Below, piece by piece: positions 1 to 17,429 of a stretch of 64,000 nucleotides of DNA (its first letter is position 1; each line of letters starts with the position of its first letter). The notes beneath the pieces were generated by a model that had not been told where the DNA came from, made no database searches, and saw nothing but the letters and a program-made list of their open reading frames with translations. The translations under genes were made by a program, and so were the position numbers. The DNA is taken from NCBI GenBank assembly GCA_037975125.1, contig CM075853.1, forward strand, positions 28,758,295 to 28,822,294. Direction: 5' to 3'. Source of the DNA: Latrodectus hesperus (lineage: Eukaryota > Arthropoda > Arachnida > Araneae > Theridiidae).

Positions 1-900
1 ATGCTGTAAAATATATTTCAGTGGTAAATTGAATTTTCCATTAGTTGAAGTGATTTTGACCTTGATTAAATTTCTTTTGCTATCTCAAAAATTGCAAACA
101 AACTGAGAACACCAACTTGTAAATAAACAATTCCTATATTGTTTTTAAATTTTTCATTAATTTTCCTTCTTTTCATATTAATTAAACTAAGTTGATTGTA
201 AAGAAGGAATATGATAAAAAGATACTGTCTAATAATAAAAAGATGCTGTCAAATAATTCAAATCCTGGAAATGGAAAACAATTATTTTCTATTTATTGAA
301 ATAATTCATAGTGCACTTTATCTTTTTTAGCTGTTGGCACTAGTTATTGCTTAGCAAAAATTTTAATTGAACCCAATATAAATCTTTAATCAATGATTCT
401 ATTTTATTGCATTCATATTGAACTATCGAAATCCATAATTATTGGAATAAAATATTATAAATAATTGATATTAATTAAAAGTAGAATAGATTTAGTCCAG
501 TAAAAATTACTATTGAACCGAATACGAATACATTAGTCTCTGTTAGTGTGGATGTATTGAAATTAAAATTAAATCTAAATTATAAATACTAATCTAAATT
601 ATAAATATAGCGTAAAATTTATAAATTTAATGAATTAAAATAATTTTATTCATGATGTTAGAATATCAGTTTCTATCTTATTTTAAAGATTTTAATTTAG
701 GAGAAAGTGATATATGACATTGGTGAATAATAGAGTAATATTTTAAGGCATAATTTTTTGTTATTCTTTCATTAATAGTTTTTAAATTTCGATGCAAATT
801 TAGATATAGTTATATGCTATAATTTTTGGTTTGGCATATTATCTGTTATAAATAAAATTAACTGATGCTTAAAATAAGAAATATAATGGTAAACATATAT
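1..900. other. AT-rich non-coding DNA
   Basis: No gene, RNA gene or recognisable repeat is seen. Stops are dense in all frames and the sequence is dominated by short A/T runs. Confidence 0.6.
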
Positions 901-1164
901 TGCATCTTCTATTGCGAGAAACCTCAAGACGCTTATGACCTTGTGGAATTCTACAATTAACTTCGGATGGGAAGGTATCGAGTCCGGTTCTAACCACCAT
1001 TAAATAACTGGATATTCGAGAATTTTTCTATACACCCCATAACTAAAAAAATCTTCACATAAAATATTTTTCGAGTATTGCTTAACTGTTTTACAAGAGT
1101 CTTTGATTGTTAGGGCGTCTGTTTTACGGTGTCAAAAATTTGATAACATCAGTATATTTTTTTT

Positions 1165-1258
1165 CCAACGGAGGGCACTTGGGTGACGAACCCTATGCCA
1201 CAACAAGGCTAGAAATTGCTACTCATTTGTCGTTACCCAGCGGGCACCTGTGAACCAC
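1165..1258 (-). mobile_element. SINE fragment (3' part), same family as 29129-29435
   Basis: Read on the - strand, this segment matches the 3' body of the SINE at about 29340-29434. It carries the same sequence from 'GGTTCACAGGTGCCC' through a block ending in CCAACGG followed by a homopolymer run. The tRNA-like head is missing, so this is a truncated copy. Similarity is by eye, with roughly one difference per five to eight bases. Confidence 0.7.
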
Positions 1259-1261
1259 ATC

Positions 1262-6879
<5,618 letters not shown>

Positions 6880-6889
6880 TAATATTACT

Positions 6890-8190
6890 CGAATTCCTTT
6901 ATGATAGTATTACTGTGATAATTTACGCAGTTAAATATTTATTTAATACAATTTTTGAGGTCCTACATATTTTTCATTCGAGTCTATAACGTCTACAGTC
7001 AAAATAAATATTTAAGTAATAATTAATAATTATATACACCCTATAATTAATAAATAGAATACAGTCATAGTTAATAAATATAATTATGTTTCAAGTTATA
7101 TTATAACTTTTAAAATGTGATACTAACCAAATTTTTTACAGTTATTCTGGTTCGTGATTAAGTATCTTTATTTGGTATAATTTTTAACAATGTTTTCAAA
7201 ACTTTTTGTGATACTAAACAAATTCACTTAATAGTTGTTGTGGTTCATAGTTAAGTATCTCCATTTGGTACAATTTTCGGTAATAATGAAATCATGTCTC
7301 TCATATGAGGTTTGTAAGATTTGCAATCATAAACACTTTTAATGTTGTAATTTTAGATTATGTTATTAAAAATATATATAATTTGGTATTAACGGAATTT
7401 TTAATAAGAAATACAGATTCATGGTTATAAGTTCATCTGCTGCAATTTCCGACAGTGATGCAGTCATGTCTTTTTCATGTGCCTATGACATCTGCAAGCT
7501 TGAATACTGCATGAGTTTCTACTTCAAATTGTGCTACTAAAATATATATACTGTGATATTAACCAAATTCATGGTTATTTGTTCATGGTTAAATAACTCC
7601 CTTTTATACACAATTTCAGATAATGATACATTCATGTCTTTTTCTCATATTTTTATGATGTGTGCATAATAAGTAGTTTTAAAATTTTAATTTCAGTATA
7701 TGTTAGTAAAAATATTAAACAAATTTAGTTATAGTAGCACTGATTCTTAATAAAGTATTTTAACTTGATGCAATTTTCAATAGTGATGTAGTCACATCCT
7801 TCATGTAAAGAGATGATGTCTGCAATTTTAGTTAATAATTTTAGTATATTAATTCCAAGTTATTTTATTGAAAACAGTATACAATCCTATTAACTAAATT
7901 CAGTTACAGTAGAGCTGATTCATAAAAAGTTTTCTCCATTTGATAAAGTTGAGACGTAGTTCACATGAGATTATAACAACTGCAATCTCAATAAATACTT
8001 TTAAAATTTCAATTTAGAGTGAAGTTATTAAAATTTAAAAATATGCTTAGTTATTTAACCGAATTCTCTTATCATATTATTACAGCTTCATAGTTAAATA
8101 CCTCCATTTTATGCAATTTCCGGTACTGCAGCAGTCACGTTTTTCACATGCGTTTATGACATCTGCAGTCACGTCAACTTTTTTGCATAT
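6890..8190. repeat. Degenerate tandem array, unit about 165-175 bp
   Basis: Seven to eight diverged copies follow one another. Recurring landmarks, in order, are a 'TTATTAAAAATATATA'-like block, 'ATTAACCAAATTCA', 'GATTCATGGTTAAGTA', 'CTCCATTTGATGCAATTT', 'GTGATGCAGTCATGTC' and 'ATGACATCTGCAAT'. The 'TCCATTT..TGCAATTT' landmark recurs near 7253, 7430, 7590, 7752, 7925 and 8092, giving spacings of about 160-177 bases. The copies differ from one another heavily, so the array is old. No protein is encoded. Confidence 0.75.
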
Positions 8191-8199
8191 GTTTAGTAT

Positions 8200-8995
8200 C
8201 TGGAAAGTAGAAATTCGCCTTTATGAGTTGCATATTAAAATAACAGATGCCTCTTTAAAATGTCAAAGTTCTAGGTCAATATATAACTTAGATATCACTG
8301 CAAACAGGAAAAACATAAATTGTTAGTGAGAATAAACTTTTATGCATTTTAGCATAAAATATTACGTGTGCATAGCTTAATTTAATATGAAGTTTTTATT
8401 AATTAATTCAACAATTTAACTTACTGTAAGAGATAAATCTGTCCCAAATTTTATTAATCGATGGTTCCATTAATTCTTAATAAAGTGGAGGTTAATCAAC
8501 TATGGGTTTTTTGTAATAAAAATTAGATATCAATTATAATAATTATTATTTTAATAAATAAGTAAAAGTTAGCATAAAATTATTTTAAAATTTATGTGCA
8601 CAGTCCTTATATTTTCAATTTTGAATTAATTTCTTTAAATTAAAAATTTCCAATACCTTATTTTTTAGAAAAGAATATAAATTTATAACTCTTCTCAGAA
8701 TTACCTGACAAAAGTATCATTATTTTTCTCTTATAAGCTTAGCTAAGCTTAGGGGTGGCACCATGATTTTGTGTGAAGTAAGATTCCAAATTTTATCTTG
8801 GAAACTATTAAACCACTGACGATGGACTTTTCGCTTCTTGTCCCTTTGGAAAGGATAATTTCAATCTTTCAGCTTCTTTCAGACACCCATTATACTGTCT
8901 CAAATGTATTTGAAAATTGTGGTGGAAATTTCCGCCCAAGTAGAGATTATCGAATCGTACAAAAATATTTAAACTAATAATTTCGAATAATTATT
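8200..8995. other. AT-rich non-coding DNA
   Basis: No recognised gene. The stretch at 8740-8950 is less AT-rich than its surroundings but shows no frame or motif that can be named. Confidence 0.5.
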
Positions 8996-9006
8996 AACCT
9001 ACTTAT

Positions 9007-9503
9007 ATCAATGTTCTTAGATGGGAAAAACGGAAGATGTATGAAGCTTGGCTTAACAGTCCTGGTCAAACCAATGATAAAAGTATGATCTGTGGATCAT
9101 CAGCAAGGATTGCCTCTGAAATTCTAAGATGCTCTAGGAAGAAGATACGTTTAATAGTAGGTTTCATAACTGGGCACTACTATTTCAGAAAACACCTCCA
9201 TAAAATGGGACTGTTTCAACAAGACCCTATCTGCAGGAAATGTTATACGTAAGAGGAAACGGCCAAGCATATCATTTACGAATGCGAGGCTCTTGCCCTC
9301 CTTTGATTAACTTCTTTAGGCATCATCCATACTAGAGAGTTACACCTAGACTCCATTAAAGGGTTATCGGACTTTATAAATAAAGTGGGTGACCCGAGCA
9401 ACTGGAACTAGGAAACATTGGGTTTGGAGTTAATAGTACAAAATGCTGATAAAAGCAGAGGTGCCCAATGACATACAAACCCAACTCTAAGAAGAAGAAG
9501 AAG
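9007..9503 (+). mobile_element. 5'-truncated non-LTR retrotransposon (LINE) 3' end
   Basis: This is the 3' end of a LINE whose second open reading frame ended in the C-terminal zinc-knuckle region seen in Jockey/I-type elements. The frame from 9037 reads a 'SRKKIRLIVGFITGHY' segment, then 'LHKMGLFQQDPICRKC', then a stop. After the stop come 'EETAKHIIYECEALA' residues, which match the usual C-x2-C...E-E-T-x-x-H-x4-C arrangement of these proteins. A 3' untranslated part follows and ends in a (GAA)n tail. The insertion is flanked by a perfect 11-base duplication, AACCTACTTAT, at 8996-9006 and 9504-9514. The copy is dead: it is truncated and carries a stop in the knuckle. The segment from about 9211 onward is shared with the element at 29731-30503. 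Confidence 0.88.
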
Positions 9504-9514
9504 AACCTACTTAT

Positions 9515-12000
9515 TTACTTAAAGAAATAAGTTACCAAACTAAACTCAACATATCACAAAATAAATTAAAATACAAATAGTTTCCTTTCATTAAATTTTA
9601 TCAAGCAAACTCTGAGATTAGAAAATTTTCGTAACGCTGGATAGTATTCAAAATTTGTTTCAATAGGCTAATTTCAAGACCATTTATGTTTGCAATAGTG
9701 CTAATGGAAATTCTTTTCGATATTTTTCCCTTTTTACTTATGCAATCAAATATCTCTTTCCTACAGAAAGAAAGACATTGCTTGGTCGAGAAATATTCCT
9801 TTGAAGGTCATATGAGAAATGAATTTCACTTTGGAAGCTTTAATAACATTTTTTAGAATAATAACTTGCTATAGTTATTAATATGAAATTCAAAATTAAT
9901 ACATTATGAACAGTTTATTATTCTCAACAATAATACCACCGATTTAAAAATATGATGCATTTTAAAATAATTGCTATAAATAATGCTAACAGAGTGACAA
10001 ACAAATGAAGAAACCAATTCTCGACATCCTTGTATGGTCATAGAATAAAGAATATAAGTGTAATATAAAAAACATTCAGTAAAATTTATAGTAACCTTAA
10101 TTCTTCAGAATAATAAAAGGAATATGAAAATACTATTTTCATCACATGTAAATGATAAAAAAAAACTGTGTTTCGTTATAAGGCGAGATGTTTAATATGA
10201 AATTATTTGTAAGCCTGTTTTTCCTGATTGTAGTGATTTCATCTACAAACTTTGAAGACTATTTTTTCATGGCTTACGGATCTCCTCCAGAGTTTCTCCT
10301 GTAGCCTAAAAAACACAATCTTCAATTACATAAAAATAAAAAGAAGCGTTTATTTCAGAGAAACGAATCATCTGAGACTGTCTCAAATATGCTTCATTAT
10401 ATTTAAACAAGTACAGCATATGGAATCACCATTTTGCTGTATCATTTCAATTTCAAGATTTTTTTTCATACAAAATGAACTGTGTTTCATGTTTGACATT
10501 ATGATACATTCAAAGAAAAGAATAACCTAGAATTGCAACATAAGATACATATTGATGTGCAAACGCCTATAATTGCAACATGAGATTTCTGCATCTCGCC
10601 TCGGATCGTTAGACAACCACTTTTAATGACCTCATCCATAATTCCATTTGCGTGATATGATCGTAGAATGGTATTATGTCCATCGATACCAAACAAGCAA
10701 CCTATTCTTGTGATATGGTTTTTTCGATAAATGTAGGATTTTTCTATGTATTCACACATTTCGCACCAAATCAAAATGTGGTTGGTATTACAATCCAAAA
10801 TGAATCGGGTCACTTTTAAGTACCATTCGATTTCATTTACTTTACATTTTATATCGATTGTTCAGCAGCCCATCCTTTTCATACAAGACGACGTTTTGAA
10901 GTCAATGAAATACGCGCTGAATTTTGTACAGAAGGATCATTCAGATGAACTACCAAAAAACATCAATTTTTCTAAAATATAAATTGTAGAATACAAGACA
11001 AAAAATTTATAACAAAAAATAAATTTATTATATTTTAAATATATAATTATTTAAGCAGACTTGGGAAAGGAAATTGTTTGTTATGATGAACACATGAAAT
11101 ATAAGATGGTTCGATTTACATTTCATAGTGCGGACGTCATAAAAATACCCACTAAATGGGATGTTGTGCGACACATGGTGAGAAGAAAACTATATAACAA
11201 TCTCAGTTTACATGCAATAGTAACTATATAATGTATACTTCTCTTTCAATACATATATAGCTCTCTTAATACACGCATACAAAATATAAAATAATACGGA
11301 TATAAAATTAATATATTTTTCAAAACCAATTTAATTTTTAAGGAAAATAATAGAAAAATGTTATAAATCATAGTTTATGCTTTGGCTAATGTATATTTTC
11401 AGGGCTTTTTCATAAATTGCAACACGAAAAATTTGGAATAGGAAAACAATGATAAATGAATGTAATATATACTAATGATCCTTTAAAAATTAATGTTTTA
11501 TAATATTTTCTGCATATACTAGCAAAAGTCGAAATTGATATTAAGTACATAAATACCCCATTACAGAAAACTCATCGACACATTATAATTGAAATATACT
11601 ACAATGCTTCAAATTGTATTTAAAGTACATCATTTCGATGTGAAAGAAATTCTTGGAAAGGAAAGTTGCTCAAAAAATATTAATAATCTTTTCTATCTTC
11701 CTTCCTAATGTAACTGACAAATTTATATAGCAAAATTTTAAAGGCATTTGTTTTCACTCTTATTCACAGTCTGTATTGAAAAAAGTTATCATTTTTGCTA
11801 TTAAAAAAAGAGCGAAAATATTTCAACACAAAGCTATAAATCTTTGAAAACCAATAAAATGCTTTTCACAGTAAAAATATGCAAAAAATATTGAAAGGAA
11901 ACCTCAAAACAAACAGCATGAAATATACATAAGCAAGATAGACAAATGACAGATAATTATACATAGTTTAAGCACTCAATTTTTACCATTTTATTAACAT
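9515..12000. other. AT-rich non-coding DNA with one interrupted reading frame
   Basis: No gene is confirmed. On the - strand, 10930-10499 reads as a frame interrupted by a single stop, with a cysteine-bearing segment including 'GCLFGIDGHN' and 'IKSGCLTIRGEM'. It could not be placed in a family and is treated separately as an observation. The remainder is A/T-rich with nothing recognised. Confidence 0.45.
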
Positions 12001-12004
12001 TTAG

Positions 12005-12480
12005 TGCATGTTAATTATCGGTAGCCGATTTGTTATTGGTTTTATTTGTGCTTATGTGTGCTTAATTCATTGTATCACAAAATGATTGTCACCAGATTTA
12101 TTATTATTATTCATCATAATAGTTTCATAATGCGTTGCCACGAATAAAATAACTGGTAGCAGATGAATTTTTATCAGTATTACTTGTTTATATACTTTTC
12201 ATGCTCTGTAAAAATTTAAATAAGTGTCAGTAGACGATTTATCATCAATATTCTTTGTTTATGCAAAATTCATGCTATGTGAATGCGAAATTGATTGTCA
12301 GGAGACGATTTATTCTCTGTTTATGCAAATTTCTTGCGCTGTGAAATAAAAAGAGCTTTCAGCAGCTGATTTGTTATCACTTATATTTGTTTATATATGC
12401 TTCATGCATTACTGAAATTATTGTCAAGATATGTGTCATTATTAATATTTGCCCATGTACGTTGCATGCGCTATAAAAGC
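12005..12480. repeat. Degenerate tandem array, unit about 60-74 bp
   Basis: About seven diverged copies of a unit like 'GTCAGTAGACGATTTATTA' followed by 'TTTGTTTATGCAAATTCATGC'. The GATTT landmark falls at about 12027, 12095, 12162, 12236, 12307, 12368 and 12428. Spacing is irregular (60-74 bases) and divergence is high, so this is an old array. Confidence 0.7.
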
Positions 12481-12499
12481 TCAAATGATTTATGAAAAA

Positions 12500-14030
12500 G
12501 TTATTAATAAGCTCAATTTTCAACATGCATTGTTCTATATTACTATATTAACTCATGGCTATAAAAAGAGGCATATTTGTAAACACATATCTAATCTTTA
12601 TAAAAAAAAAAACAGGAAATAATATTAGCGACGAAAAATAGCATAAAAGAATGCGTGTAAACCAAAAGTAAAATTGTAGAATATTCATATATGAATTCAT
12701 GCTTTTTTTATAATTCTTACCCGAGAAAACGAATAGAATAGGTATACTGATAATTGTTATCGACGTACACATTTCAAAATAAAATTAAATTTACTTCTTT
12801 TAAAAAAAAAAGCATGCATTTGTTGTGAAAGAGAACAAAAACAAATTTTTATTTACAAGGTGGAAGAATAGAAAAAGCTAGTAACAGCCCTTTTAAAGAC
12901 TATTTTTCATACTAATTCTTTCATTATACTTAAATGACTGTTTTAATTCATAAATATTTCCAAGTCGTTATTTTATTCTTCTGATAAATAAGCACGCTAT
13001 ACTCTTATTCTTAAGAAATTTACATATATTTTCAAAACAGAAATGTAGTTTTAATTTCATAAATATTGATATGAATTTTTTTCATCATTTTGTGCTCGTA
13101 CGAAGAAATAACACTTGTATTAATTCACATTTGTACAAATTGTGAATTTATAAGTGTGTTATTGCTTTGATAAAATGTAAATACATTTCTAAAAAGTGAT
13201 AGTAAGCGGCCAAATGTAATATATATCTTCATTTAAGTATCTTCAAAACTAATCGTCCAAACCATATGAATTTACTTCTTATGATTTTAAGTTACATCCT
13301 TAATGTAATTTAAAATCATAAGCAGTAAATTACTTTATTGAAATATTTTCTTCCATAAAAGTCAAAGGCAGAATCACTAATCAATATAAACATACCTATA
13401 TGTAATAATGCGATACTTTTGATTTGTAATTTTAATTATTTCGAAATAAATTATTTTTAAATTACTCCTAATATTTTTGTTAGAAATTTCAGTCTTAATA
13501 AGATAAATCATCTTTTCAAATCCACAACATATAGTCAATTTATTTTTAGAACTTTACAACACAATGAATTACTTATTAGGGAAAAAGTGTCTTATATGGC
13601 GTTGCGTGATTCCAGTTTTGAAAAAAGGAAGTGGATTTATGAATATTTATGCACAATTCTTCACACACATTTACACATCAGGAGAAAATGAATCTCTTAA
13701 ATGTAAGAATAATAGATAATATATTTATGATAATATTTTTGCTTATTAAATTTTAGCCAGCAAAATATGTTAATACTTAAAACAAACTTTAAAATATAAT
13801 ATTATAACTAAACACTCACAGACATATAGATTATAGATTAAATATTGCTAGAAAAGTTTACAACATTTTTTAAAATATAGCAAATCGTAAAAAAATGTTA
13901 TATATAATTAGAAAAATTGTGTTAATATTATGACAAAATTTATAAAATTGCGTTCTGTGTTATTCAGTTAAAGTAAGAAAATGTTGAATTTATGAGATAT
14001 ACCATGAAAAGAGAAAGAAAATTGTTCGCT
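12500..14030. other. AT-rich non-coding DNA containing one long hairpin
   Basis: No gene is seen. The stretch includes the inverted repeat at 13269-13331, listed separately. Confidence 0.5.
13269..13331. repeat. Inverted repeat, 29-base arms
   Basis: The left arm (13269-13297) and the reverse complement of the right arm (13303-13331) agree at 27 of 29 positions across a 5-base loop. The arms contain the shared core CTTATGATTTTAA. Function is unknown; it may be a small palindromic transposon remnant. Confidence 0.75.
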
Positions 14031-14036
14031 ACGGAA

Positions 14037-14790
14037 AACACAAAAAAAATTTAATGTTGGCTTAAGCAAGGCAATAGTCTTAAGATTCAAAAGAGATTGT
14101 TTAAAAATATTGCAATTATTAATTTAAAATGCTATTAATTAAATTTTTAAAAATTTGAACTGTTTTGTCATTTTTTTCATTTTGCTTTTTCTGCTGTTCA
14201 TGAATAGCTTGAATCAATGGAAAGTGGCTTTTCAAACTGATGATTTGTTTCTTATATAAGAAATAGTGGCACAGGTGCCTTATAATCCATGATTCCAAAT
14301 TCGGAATTTTTTTGGCGATGAAGAAATGTTGCCAAGATGACGTATCGTAATTTACGCGATTACGTAAATACTAGGGTTACCAACATAGAATTTTCTGCAT
14401 AATTCTTATAGGTCTCCGTATGTATGATGTAATAAAAATGAGGTTAACAGATACATAAGAAAATCCGCCAAAAAATCGCCATTCTCAGAATTTGGCATCA
14501 TGGATTATTCGGCACCTGTGCCGAAATTGTATTATTAGCAAAATGAGCTTCGACAGTATTCTCAGATATTCGATGGGAAAATTCGTCTTGTTTGCTGCTG
14601 TTCGAAGAATGCGATTTGAACGCAGGCAGGAAATTCGTCGACAAGTCGAATTTACAACGCCGTTTTAACACAATGTGACGTGGATGAAACGTTATCAGAC
14701 GTCATGGATATTTTAAACCAATGAGAATCGTAATAAAGTGGGGTACACAGGATCTTAACTGCAACAAAAGAAACAAACATTTTATGGTTA
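14037..14790. repeat. Dispersed repeat copy A (paralogue of 62907-64000), split by a MITE
   Basis: Blocks 14037-14150, 14200-14267 and 14523-14790 match 62907-63010, 63640-63700 and 63700-63970 in the same order and orientation. Shared landmarks include 'TTAATGTTGGCTTAAGCAAG', 'ATTCTCAGATATTCGATGG' and 'GTCATGGATATTTTAAACCA'. Copy A carries the 255-bp MITE that copy B lacks, while copy B carries about 600 bases that A lacks. No protein is evident, so the type of repeat is not known; it could be a non-autonomous transposon or an old segmental duplication. Confidence 0.8.
14268..14522. mobile_element. 255-bp MITE, copy 1 (termini GGCACAGGTGCC)
   Basis: A short, largely palindromic non-autonomous DNA transposon. 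It starts GGCACAGGTGCC and ends GGCACCTGTGCC, with further inverted similarity inward ('AATCCATGAT', 'CAAATTC', 'TTGGCGAT'). It encodes nothing. Its flanks GAAATAGT (14260-14267) and GAAATTGT (14523-14530) are an 8-base near-duplication. The paralogous empty site in repeat B has one copy, GAAATTGT, which confirms the boundaries. An 8-base duplication is typical of the hAT group, so hAT-like is the likely class. Confidence 0.9.
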
Positions 14791-17140
14791 AAAATTATTT
14801 TATTGCATTTTCTATTTTGCTTTTCTCATAATACAAGAACATAATTATGAATAAATAAGAATGTATTATAAGATTTAGCAAATAAAATATATAATACTTA
14901 CTTGATTATTTTTGAAATGAAATTAATATTCCAAATTAGGGTATAATCATCCAACTAATGATGAATACTTTCACAGTAGTCCTCTCGAAATTTAAGTAAT
15001 ATCTCCTATCTTAAGAGATATTAATCCAAAATGATTGTCCCTAATTTGTTTAAAGAAAGTTTAACAGTTAAAAAAAATTATTATTGTTTGCTCTATTTTT
15101 AACAAATTGAATTGATAGTAATAAAAATATTGAATTAAACAGCTATATTTGAAATACATATATTTAGTCATAGTTAACGTAAAACGATTATAAACATTTT
15201 TGCAAATATCTATAATTTCAAGATTTATTCTATGAATATTTTGCTCATTTTTTATATATTAATAAATATTCCGGTTATAAAAATTTATTTTTAAGAAGGT
15301 GAAATTTGTTAAATTTTAGCAACTCAAGTTTTGCAAACAATATTGAGAAACAGAAATCGATATTGAATATAACAATATAATATTTTAAAAAAATTTATTG
15401 ACTTCATTCATAAATTTTTATTTATATTGAACAGGAAAAGCTTACTTATTAAATTTTCGTATTCAGAGTCAACAATTAAGGCGATTTAACTTGATTTAAT
15501 GGTTATGTTGTAAAATTCAAGAACAAAGATTCGAATTACGAGCTGTTAGCCAAATCAAACATGAGAAATAGGGTTGATTTCTCTGCACACATTTAGAGTT
15601 GAAAAGTCGTTTGCGTGTTCTAAAGCCATTAAGGCTCAGCATGCAGCTCTTCGAAGAGCAGTAAATGTTTTGATATCCAGCGATTGTAGTCTAGAATTAC
15701 GTCTACAACGTATTCGTTAATGATCATCTGACAAACATTAAATTGCAGTTCGGTGGTTATTGGAAAAGAGTATTGATATCAGATTGTCATTGATGGTTTT
15801 AAGTATTATTTTAAGAACGTATATGAAATTAAATGAATAAAAGGCTTCGGAAAAATAATTGCATTTGATTTCAATTGATTTTAAGTATTGTATTTTTTAA
15901 AAAAAGCAATATTGAAAATGATATAAAATTCACTGCTGATGTCTGATAGTATTTCATTAGATGATATTTGTTTAATCGATATATCTATTTTTCGAACTCA
16001 ACATTGAGCAAAAACTAGCTTTTAAAATCTTTTTGTTTACTTTATTCAAGTCAATAACAACAAAAATATATGGATGGGATATTAGTGCACCAACGGTTTT
16101 TATATGTGTTTAAATTTAGTTATAGTATTTACAGGGAAATAAATATTTGATATTATTATTCCCTCTATGTATATTATGGAAATAAATATTTGATATTATG
16201 TACATTTCTTTAATTTTTAAATAAATACAAATGTAATTAAAGATTATTGATGAAAAAGATTTGGGAAAATTAATTATTAAGTTGTGTAACCAATGTTTTA
16301 GGTAATATCAGCTAGAAGTATTTGAAAAAAAGAGTTTTTTACTTTTTATATAAACTACCATACGTAGAGTTTAATTATTTTTGATCTAATAATGTAAAAA
16401 TATATTTGTTATAGATAGTATGTTTATTAATTAATTTAGTTTTATATAATTTAATAGAAAATCTCAATTAAAAATAAAACATTTTAGTTAATTATAACTA
16501 TATTTTAAAAATTTATGAAAATAAATTTAACATTCATTGATTTAGTAAAAGAAAATATATTTTTTAACATTAGGACTAAGAAATAATATATAAAAATCAA
16601 CTATTAATATTCATTTTACAGTAATCAAATGACCCTGAACATTAGAGATTGCCAGTAGATACTTAAACTGTACTTAAGATATGAGTATGAATTATATCGG
16701 TTTATTTAAATGAAAAATGTAAAACAGAAAAATAAAAGTAAACAAATATGCAAGAAAACGATTGCAATTAGAAGGCTTATCCGATGATAATAATGTGAAC
16801 TTACTGGTGGTAAAACAAAAAAAAAAGTGGTTGTGAATTCACAAATATGTCTTTCTAATCTTATACTGTTAACTGGTTGACTAAATAAGTATTCTGAAAA
16901 GTCATACTCAATTACATATTTTTTAATCATTTTCAAGTCCTTGTGGGGGATTGCTTAGAAGTACTGACAAATACTAAATTGGCAGATATTTTCTTATGTC
17001 CACAAGTATCTGGAATGATATAAGAACGACACGGAAAATGAATGGTTCACTGGAATTGGTGAATAAAATTGCTCAACTGCTGATTTAAAAAAATGAGGAT
17101 ACTTGGTAGGCGTTGCAGAAAATCTGTTATCCCTCATATG
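14791..17140. other. AT-rich non-coding DNA
   Basis: No gene is supported. A stretch at 15530-15720 is less AT-rich. On the + strand it reads an open segment of about 50 codons containing 'KAIKAQHAALRRAVNVLIS', bounded by stops and without recognisable splice context. It may be a remnant of a coding repeat. Confidence 0.45.
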
Positions 17141-17144
17141 TTGT

Positions 17145-17262
17145 TGTTACTTATGACACTTGGACAAGCCAAGCTCGCTATGCCATCGACTATGCGAATT
17201 TAAGTCGGTAGGGTGCGTCTTTCGTTTAACCAGAGCACCACGGTGGGGAAACTATTCCTCAT
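17145..17262 (-). repeat. Short interspersed repeat, copy inverted relative to 18838-18955
   Basis: On the - strand it reads 'GTGGTGCTCTGGTTAAACGA' then 'AAGACGCACCCTA', and further on 'AGCGAGCTTGGCTTGTC' and 'AGTGTCATAA'. All of these recur on the + strand at 18838-18955. It is probably part of a SINE family, though no clear tRNA-like promoter is seen in this copy. Confidence 0.8.
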
Positions 17263-17361
17263 AATAATCAAATAAAGAAAAATGAACAAAGTATTATCAA
17301 CAAATATATATATATTCTTATACAAATATTCTTATAAAATAAGATGAATAAGATGCAATGA

Positions 17362-17365
<4 letters not shown>

Positions 17366-17425
<60 letters not shown>
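17366..17425. repeat. (TA)n microsatellite
   Basis: An uninterrupted AT dinucleotide run of 60 bases. Confidence 0.97.
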
Positions 17426-17428
<3 letters not shown>

Positions 17429-17429
17429 C

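Noticed and set aside
910..1030. tRNA-like SINE head ('GGTATCGAGTCCGGTTC')
   Set aside because: Only a B-box-like string is seen; no paired stems, second copy or target duplication was found.
10499..10813. Tetraspanin-like reading of the - strand frame, based on a G-C-L-F-G-I-D-G string
   Set aside because: The C-C-G signature is not intact and the membrane segments are not in the expected places; resemblance is too weak to name.
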